Below, piece by piece: positions 56,041 through 64,000 of a DNA stretch of 64,000 bases. Below the pieces are notes generated by a model. That model saw only the letters and a program-made list of their open reading frames with translations. It made no database searches and was not told the origin of the DNA. Position numbers and translations under genes: made by a program. Numbering within the stretch: the first letter of the stretch is position 1; each line of letters opens with the position of its first letter. The stretch spans positions 6,774,001-6,838,000 of the forward strand of contig NC_133526.1 of NCBI RefSeq assembly GCF_048544455.1, given 5' to 3'. The stretch comes from Silene latifolia (lineage: Eukaryota > Streptophyta > Magnoliopsida > Caryophyllales > Caryophyllaceae).

Positions 56041-56552
56041 ATTAACATCTCTATACATCTAATAAACTATAATGTTTAGTAAAATTGCATAGATTTTAAA
56101 TTTAATATATAATTTTATGATGATAATAATTAATACCATAAGTGTGCATGTTTATACTAATTAATTATTTTATTTGAAGAAAATTGACCATCTTCTAGTC
56201 TTCTATAAATATTTAGGAAAATTACCAAGCATCTTCTTTCTTCTAGTCTCCTTGAAATTGACCATCTTAATTAATTATTTTATTTTAAGGGAAATTGATT
56301 ATCTTAATTAATTAATTTATTTATTTTAAGGAAATTGACTATGTTTTATTCTCTTACAAATGTTTAGGAAAATTATCAAGCTTCTATATAATTTAATTTT
56401 AACCCAAACTATATAATATTTGCATTGGGATCCCTTAATCGGGTCCATCACACAGTGCTAGTGATTTAAAACTATATAGTATAACTAATTTGTATAACTT
56501 TCTTTAATTAAATTGAAGTCCACTGGTTTCTGGAATTAATATATAGTAGCCA
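56041..56552. other. AT-rich spacer
   Basis: A GAAAATTGACCATCTT... segment is repeated two to three times within about 250 bp (56180-56350). Nothing else seen. Confidence 0.45.
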
Positions 56553-59500
56553 TCAAGGTAGAGGACTACCACAAAACCTGGGTAGACCACAGCGAGACTG
56601 GGCACTCAGGGAAGAGGAGCCACCGGGAGGACAACCCGGATGAAAGGCGCCGTGACGACAATAGGTCACGGTCCGACAGGTCCGCCAGGAAACAGAACTC
56701 GGCGGGCGCCGGGGGGAGTTCGGCACCATATTACCGAAAGCAGTACAATGGTCACACCCCCCTGGTCGTATCCGCCGCAGAAGTCTTCGCCCTGAGCAGA
56801 AGCGAAGGTCAGAAGTGGGAAAGGCCCCCTAAGCCGAGGGGCGACGGTGACACAAGCCAGTTCTGCGAATACCACGGCTACACCGGCCACTTAACGAACG
56901 ATTGCCGACATCTGAAAAATGCCAATGAGGAACTGATCCGGAAGGGAAGCCTAGGAAAATACATTGCCGGAGGCCGAAAAGAAGACGCCGGCGGATCAAA
57001 TAAGAAATCCATCTCAGAACGGGTAGGAGTAATCAATGTTGTCATCGGGGGCAACGAGAACGGTGAGTCCACTCGTAGGTACAAACGGCACCTGAATGAG
57101 CTATATCAGGCCATCAACTTTGTGCCCAACACAGTAACCCCCGCTTCCAACGTCCCCGATATGACCATTGGGAGGAAGGACTACGATGGAGTCGTCGCTC
57201 CTCACAGCGATCCACTTACAGTCCACCTGGACATAGCCAACCACTTGGTGAAAAGGTGCCTAATTGACACAGGGGCCTACACGAATATTATGTACGGAGA
57301 ATGCTTTCTTAGCCTCGGTCTGAAGGTTGAAGACTTGACCCCCTGCACCAGCCCGTTGTACAACTTCTCTGGGGCCGGCATGGCACCCCTGGGGTCAATC
57401 AGGCTGCCAGTAATGTTCGGAGAGCGAGGTGCAGCCAAGAACGTTATGTCGGAATTCGTGGTCATTGACGGTTCATCCGCCTACAACGTCCTCATAGGCC
57501 GAGACACCCTGAGTGAGGCTGATGCGGTGATGTCCATCCGGGCTCTGACATTGATGTATGTCTCGGACCGGGGGGAAGCGCATAAACTCGTCTCGAAGAA
57601 CGAGAACGATGAGGTGGTGAATATCCAAGTATCCGCCAGAGGGTGCAACCTGCAATCCTTCAAAGCGGCGAAGAAATCAGAAAAGGGGAAGAGCCCATCC
57701 TTACGACAGGATGGCGAACACACGGATACCACCGTCGGCATGGTAGAGGGAGCGGAGACCGAGGAGGTAGAGATTGACCCAGGTCGCACCGTGACTATCG
57801 GTGTCGACCTGGAACCAAAGTTCAGAGTCGCTCTCCTAGATCTGCTGAGGGAAAACAAAGACGTCTTCGCCTACTCAGCGGCCGAGATGCCAGGCGTGAG
57901 CCGGGAGGTAATCATTCACAAGCTAAACGTACTCCCCACCGCTCGCCCTGTCAAGAAAAGGATGAGAAACTCCTCAGCCGAGAAAGATGACGCCATCAAA
58001 GCCGAGGTAGATAAATTACTAACGGCGGGCTTTATTATGCCTTGTACTTATCCTGAGTGGTTAGCCAACGTCGTGATGGTGAAGAAATCATCGGGGGCAT
58101 GGAGAATGTGCGTAGATTTTACCAACCTTAATAAAGCATGCCCCAAGGATTGTTACCCTTTGCCTCGAATAGATAGCTTAATCGACGCCACGGCAGGCTA
58201 CACCATGCTGAGCCTGCTAGACGCCTTCTCGGGATATCACCAGGTATTCATGGATGAGGAGGACATGCCTAAATGCGCATTCATCACCGCGAACGGCACA
58301 TACATGTACAAAATGATGCCGTTTGGTTTGAAAAACGCCGGTGCAACGTACACCAGACTGGTGGACAAAGTATTCCAAAATAAAAAAGGGCGAAACATTG
58401 AGGCTTACGTCGACGACGCTATTGTGAAAAGCAAGTCTGACAGCGAGCACCTGGCCGATTTACGGGAAACATTTTGTTCACTAAGGAAATACAAGATGAA
58501 GCTCAACCCAATGAAGTGCAACTTCGGTGTCCGGGCAGGTAAATTCCTCGGTGTACTCGTCGGTGCGGGCATTGATGCCAATCCGATAAAGTCCAAGCAA
58601 TCCTAAATCTGCAGGAACCAAGGAATCGAAAAGAGGTTATGATGTTTGGCGACAGGAGAATGGCGGCTCTAGCCCGTTTCATCTCTCGGTCGGCCGACAA
58701 GAGCACCCCATTCTTCAAAGTGTTGAAGGGAATAAAGACTTCAGGTGGGGGAGGAACAGAGCACGACTTTCAAGCAACTAAAAGATCATCTTGGACTCTC
58801 CCAACTCTGTCCAGCCGATCATGGGGAGACGCTATACCTATACATAGCAGTTACCTCGGCCACGGTCAGTGCCGTGATCATCAGGGAAGAAGACAAACAG
58901 CAACACCCAATCTACTTTGTCAGCCATACACTGTTGCCGGCCGAGAGGAATTACCCGCTAATTGAAAAAGCAGCTTTCGCCGTCGTCGTTGCCGCAAGGA
59001 AGTTAAAACCCTACTTCGACGCACACCCCGTGACGGTCCTGACCGACCAACCATTGGAAAAAGCTTTGGAGAAATTCGAACAATCCGGTAGGCTTATCAA
59101 ATGGGCAGTGGAACTCTCTGGCTTCGGCATTCAGTACAAACCAAGGCCTTTGATAAAGGGGCAAGCACTTGCAGATTTCCTGGTCGAATGCACATATCAA
59201 GAAGAGCCAAACCCAGGTGTATGGGAGGTTTACACCGACGGCTCCTCCACGACGAACAGCTCGGGAGCCGGCATCCTTATCATCAGCCCAAACGGAGACG
59301 AGTTTGAGTACGCCTTGAAATTTACCTTCTCGGCCTCGAACAACGAGTCCGAATACGAAGCGGTGATAACCGGAGTCGAGATGGCCAGAGCCGCCGGAGC
59401 AGAACACATTGTGTTGAAGACAGACTCACTTTTGGTTACTAACCAAATCAGAGGAGAGTTTGAGGCTCGGGATGACGGGATGGTAAGATACCTGGAAACG

Positions 59501-60489
59501 GTAAAAGCTGACATAGCAAAATTGAAATCTTTCCAAATCCAATGCATTCCCAGATCTGAGAACAACCGGGCCGACGCTCTCTCCAAACTTGCCAGCTCAA
59601 CCATCAAGAATGTCAGCCGAACCGTGCTGGTAGATATCAGGAATACGAAGAGCATCACCGAGGATGTCGGCATGATAGGCAACGTAGAGGCCGAGACAAC
59701 GTGGATGACTCCAATAATAAAATTCAAAGTCACAAGTGAGTTGCCGGAGGACCGCAATCTCTCGGCCAAGATAAAAAGGATCGCCGCCAGATACTTGGTG
59801 TTCGAAGGAGAGCTGTACAGAAGGTCCGTAATAAGACCACTCTTGAAATGTGTCGGACCAGCCGACGCAGAGCTAATACTAACAGAGATTCACGAAGGCA
59901 TATGCGGACACCACATGGGGGCAAGAACACTAGCCCACAAAGCTCTCCGAGCCGGCTACTTCTGGCCCACCATGCTTCAAGACTCCAGAACGAAGACCAA
60001 GAGGTGCACGAACTGCCAGATGCATGCCCCGGTGATACATGCTCCTTCCCGAGACCTACAACCGGTGCTTAGCCCCCTTCCTTTCGCACAGTGGGGGATG
60101 GATATGCTAGGGCCGTTTCCAACGGCCTCCGGAGGAATGAAGTTCTTGATCGTCGCCGTTGATTACTTCACCAAATGGGTTGAAGCTGTAGCAGTACCGG
60201 CCAAGACCACAGCGGCCGTCAGAAAGGTAATCTGGGAGAATGTTATAACCCGTTTTGGATTGCCCCAAGTCATGGTATTTGACCACGGCCGAGAATTTTG
60301 GAGTGACCTGATAATGAACTGGTTAGAAGAGCTTGGCATCAAGTATGCGTACTCCTCCGTCTGCCACCCACAGAGCAACGGACAGGCGGAGGCAGCCAAT
60401 AAGACAATCCTCAACGGTTTGAAGAAGACAGTGGAAGACCTTAAAGGAAGATGGGCCGATGAGCTACCCGTCGTCCTGTGGTCCCTACG
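56553..60489 (+). mobile_element. Ty3/Gypsy Tat-lineage retrotransposon, truncated both sides
   Basis: A much more GC-rich block than its surroundings. Parts in order: gag tail with a zinc-knuckle-like C/H motif (about 56860-56960), aspartic protease with DTG (about 57260), reverse transcriptase with YVDD (about 58000-58570), a first RNase H (about 58800-59190), a second RNase H-like domain starting VYTDGSS (about 59225-59600), and integrase with an HH-CC zinc region and a D-D-E core (about 59870-60489). The double RNase H marks the Tat lineage. No 5' LTR is found to the left, so the left end is truncated. The right side is cut by the Copia insertion within the integrase. The reading frame is interrupted about once in the visible part, so it decayed only lightly before and after the insertion. 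Confidence 0.92.
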
Positions 60490-61796
60490 TGTTAGGTTCA
60501 TATACCTATTATTAGACTCCTCTAATAGTGAACTAATTAACTTGTTAATTATTTGTTCTTTAGATCTAGTGCATGCATAACAAAATGAAAGATTTATAAG
60601 AAAAACAATGTTCCTTACATTGTTGTATGGTTCGAAATTATGGGCACAAGTAAGGTCACCTTCCTTCACTTGTTCTTGAGCTTATAATGATGGATGATCC
60701 TCCTAAGACTCCAAGTTTAGAAGCCACTCCAATAAATTGCACCCAAGATTAATCCCAAAATTCCTACTAATATTAACTAGATATGTAGTAGAAATATTAC
60801 CTTAATAATACTAATATTCTTATATTACTACTTCTAGTAATAGATTTGGTATATTAGTATTTGTTGAGAGTTTGAATGAATTTTTGCATGTGAGGAATTT
60901 TAGAGAGAAACAACTTAAACTAGCAAAACAAGCAAGTGAAAAATAAGCAACCAAAAATGCCCATTCTTGGTGCAAAAAACCGGTGGCCTTTTTAAGCTAC
61001 AAGGGAATCTTTTTCCCTTTGTTTTATTCACTTTGTTTTTGCTTTTGGTAGATTGTAGGATTTAGGTGTAAGATGTAGTATGCAATGCTAGTATGTAGTG
61101 TCTCTTTCACACATTAACTAACAACAACATAAGACAAAAGAGCATCTTTGCTCATCTCATATTTGGCCGAAATATTGGTCTTTTATGGACCACTTTTGCC
61201 TTTTGTCATTTGTCCCACAAATGCTTATAAGTCTTATGTTTAACAATCTTACATATTTAATTATTAATGTAATCATTTAACACTTAAATATTACAATTAA
61301 TAATATAATATACACTCCACTTTTTGAGTAGTATACTACCATTATATCAACATATAATGGGTCCCTTTATTACTAGTTAGTTAGAATTACAACTTCTTGT
61401 AACTTTAATTAACTAATTACCTCTACCTCAAAACTTATATTAATACCTCAACTAATTTAGTAATATAACACTTAATTACCAAATTTAATCTTTATTTAAT
61501 CACATTAAAATAAGACGCAAAATTGTACTCCCATAATTAAGGAATTAATTAATTCGTATCACATACAATTAATTAAATATCTATTTGGGCCTCATCCTAT
61601 AGGTGTGACCTAAAGGGATCAACTGACCACCACCGTCGCACGACAGTAATGTCAAACTCTAGTTAGCCAATCATTACCGATTAATGACGGTCGATCATTT
61701 GTATAAAGAATCATCCCTCACGTATTCTTAATTTGAGATTTAATTATGATATTAAATCATGTGATCGCACTATTGTTGAGGACACATTTCCCAACA
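60490..61796 (-). repeat. 3' LTR of a Copia element (minus orientation)
   Basis: In minus-strand reading it runs from TGTTGGGAAATGTGTCC to TATGAACCTAACA (TG...CA), about 1307 bp. The purine tract AGTGGGAGAT (61797-61806, minus) abuts its start, which fixes it as the 3' LTR of an element reading right to left. The insertion point lies inside the integrase of the Gypsy element. Confidence 0.85.
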
Positions 61797-64000
61797 ATCT
61801 CCCACTTGTCCTCGACAAGTGTGCGTCACCAATTCTCTTGTCCTATTACAATCTCCCACTCAATGCAAGGTGTCTTGCAGGTCGTACTTACATTTGATCA
61901 TATCTTGAGTGGTTTTCTCGATCTGGAGATTAACTGTCTGACCGGAGTTATCTATCATAGATACCTTCCGAGCGTGGCCACGCATTTCCAGTTAACTACT
62001 CCTCGAGTGGCCTTGAGATTTCAAACAACCCTGACAAGGGGTGGACAATTCCTATCGCCCTATTCCCTTCGTTCAGCCACAGTCCATCATAACCCAAAAT
62101 ATACCCTGTTTGACCTCGTTTAAGAAATCGTAGAGTATAAATCAAAGCTAATCAGAAGTGGTGCCAACTTGGGCGAATAGTCTCTAGTCAAAAGAATTGA
62201 CTCATAATAATACTATAGTAGCTCTTGCCACGACCAGGCTTTATGAATTACCAGAACTCTATAAGCGGTCACGCTTTGCCCAAGACAGTTGTCCCATACA
62301 TTCTGTCTATGTGATCGACTAGTCATCCCATATGACTCTATGGCACTTGAACTTGCCATCAATCGCATCACACTCTAGTCACTTCGAGACGTCACCTCAT
62401 ATAAATAACTAGGGGCTAATACCATGTCAATCCAGTTCACTTTAATGGGGTTCAATTTGTCTCTACAACCCATTCGGATACGACAAGGTACCGGGTGAGT
62501 TTAATTAAAAACTCAAACGATAAATGTGATTATCACATATGAATAGTCAATATACTATTACTACTTCATATTCTATAATCTCTAGTGTTATAAAAACACT
62601 AGTTAAAATGCAATACAAGCTTGGCAAGTGGATATACCCGATATCCATATATTCCAATTTAATTAATTGCTATTTCCTTCCATTCAATGTCATCTCTTAA
62701 TGACATGAATTTCTCCAAGTATATGTCTAGACTTCATACTAGACTTGGGCTTTTTAACTTGAAAGACGCTCCCACTGTTATCGCATAACTTGTGATAAAG
62801 TCACTTGTAGAGGGATTCACCCTTAATCCCTTCGATGACTATTTTATCACAATTTACTTAGATTCCTTTTGTAGAATTTGCAATGCGCAAAACTAAAACA
62901 CATTTCTTAGTTTCTTACTCCTTTGTCAATAACATTTGCTTAGGATTTCATCAAATCCCTTTTAAGCTTGGAAACTAAAGTTGGTGCAACCCTTCAACAC
63001 TTTAACTTAGTTTATGATCCAAACATGTGTACAAGTCATCAATTGTACTTTAAGGCTTTCACAAGCCCATCATATGAATTAACTTATTATTGACTTATCA
63101 TGCACCTAGCATATGGTACATCACAGCACGTGCGTTTGTTGGCATAAATAATCGTTCTAATGGCGGAAACATTAGCAATCGATTTCATGTAATCAACAAC
63201 TTAATGGGTTCAGTGAACGACTATGATTCCATCATAGTAATTCCACTTTCATCATCATGAATAAGCCATTCAACTTTGTTGATGTTAAACAGATACGAAA
63301 GAACTTATCTTCATAAGACTCTTAACTCTATGCCAATTTTCTCTCACATAGATTCAAAATGTAGAATACTTTGCATCCCTTTCCATGTCTCCCAATTACT
63401 CTTACCAGAAGAGATCATTGGTATATTATTCTCAATAAGTAATATGTTATCAACATATATGACATGGAGAAACAATTCTAGCTCCCACTTAACTTCATGT
63501 AGATCATGATTCTTCAATCATGTGAATGAAATAATTCACTATAATCATATGAACGAAAAGTATAATCCTTTAATGCTTGCTTAAGATCATTCTAATGATC
63601 ATTGAAGAAAGCTACGCATAATATGTTAGGATTCTTAGATCTTCATCTAAGGTTTTGTGTTTTAAAACACTTCCTTCTCTAAATTCCCATTTTAGAAAAG
63701 CGAAATTTTATTTGCCATTCTTCATTTAATGAAATGTGGCAATCCCTAACACAATTTATCTTGATCAACATCTTTATGTAAATCTTATGCATTTGTGTAC
63801 TCTAAAGCTCTATTTCCCTTTAAAGAGACCCTCACTTTAAAGTAAATCTACTCATGAGCAACAATTTTCGGATTGTAATGCTTCGGCTCAAATGTAACAT
63901 GGTCATGTTCGGCTCAAATGTAACATGGTCATAATACTATCACTTTCACAAAGTAATATTTTTAAACAATAAGACATGTGCGATAGACTCCCACTGAACT
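61797..64000 (-). mobile_element. Copia element internal region, strongly degraded
   Basis: On the minus strand, traces of Copia pol are recognisable: reverse-transcriptase active-site surroundings (about 63450), then sequence resembling the stretch before RNase H (about 63100), ending at the purine tract. The Tork-like character is judged from these traces and the LTR wording. Breaks are many. The element continues past the window end, so its 5' LTR is not seen. Confidence 0.75.

Noticed and set aside
58639-59930. Several overlapping minus-strand open frames in the Gypsy block
   Set aside because: They are shadows of the GC-rich plus-strand pol region.
62720-63540. Host gene on the plus strand near the window end
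   Set aside because: The only recognisable coding traces are minus-strand Copia pol; plus-strand frames are short and featureless.
1-64000. CRISPR arrays, bacterial operons, ribosomal RNA genes
   Set aside because: None seen; the spliced plant genes and transposons explain the window.

Overview
The window is nuclear DNA of a flowering plant, almost certainly a eudicot. It shows spliced genes with GT-AG introns, plant-only families (lignin laccase, NPF transporter, P-class PPR, OCTOPUS/DUF740, DEX1), and dense MITEs, SINEs and LTR retrotransposons. I cannot name the species from the sequence.

Layout. 1-4172: 3' part of a Tat-lineage Ty3/Gypsy element with an antisense extra ORF and its 3' LTR. 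4173-7641: nested MITEs. 7642-10699 (-): six-exon laccase of the LAC4/LAC10 type with a near-perfect miR397 site. 11759-14395 (+) and 19617-21850 (+): tandem NPF8 (PTR1/PTR5-type) di/tripeptide transporters; the first has lost its proton-coupling and signature residues. Between them lies a tandem non-coding duplication in which each copy carries its own MITE. 23114-24095 (+): a two-exon, probably plastid-targeted coiled-coil/membrane protein. 24169-26775 (-): five tandem copies of a double-hairpin RNA with H-box and ACA-box signals, which I read as an H/ACA snoRNA cluster. 28287-30362 (-): intronless PPR protein. 35507-37549 (+): OCTOPUS. 42699-51699 (-): DEX1 in 13 exons, with MITEs in several introns. 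52439-56040: AT-rich repeat array. 56553-60489: a truncated Tat/Gypsy element, interrupted by a degenerate Copia element (60490 to the window end) whose 1.3-kb LTR is seen whole.

How the genes relate. The host genes are not an operon. They act separately in lignin polymerisation (laccase), peptide uptake (NPF8), organelle RNA processing (PPR, by family), phloem patterning (OPS) and pollen exine formation (DEX1). Their order does match, from memory, two Arabidopsis blocks: At3g09060 (PPR), At3g09070 (OPS), At3g09090 (DEX1), and At5g01170 (OPS-like), At5g01180 (PTR5), At5g01190 (LAC10). The window therefore looks like an unduplicated version of that ancestral block.

The strongest candidate for something undescribed is the five-copy snoRNA array. 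Its stems covary between copies. Its repeat unit includes a fossil of the 3' end of the neighbouring protein gene, and it may be intron-hosted in a spliced transcript reading from the PPR side.
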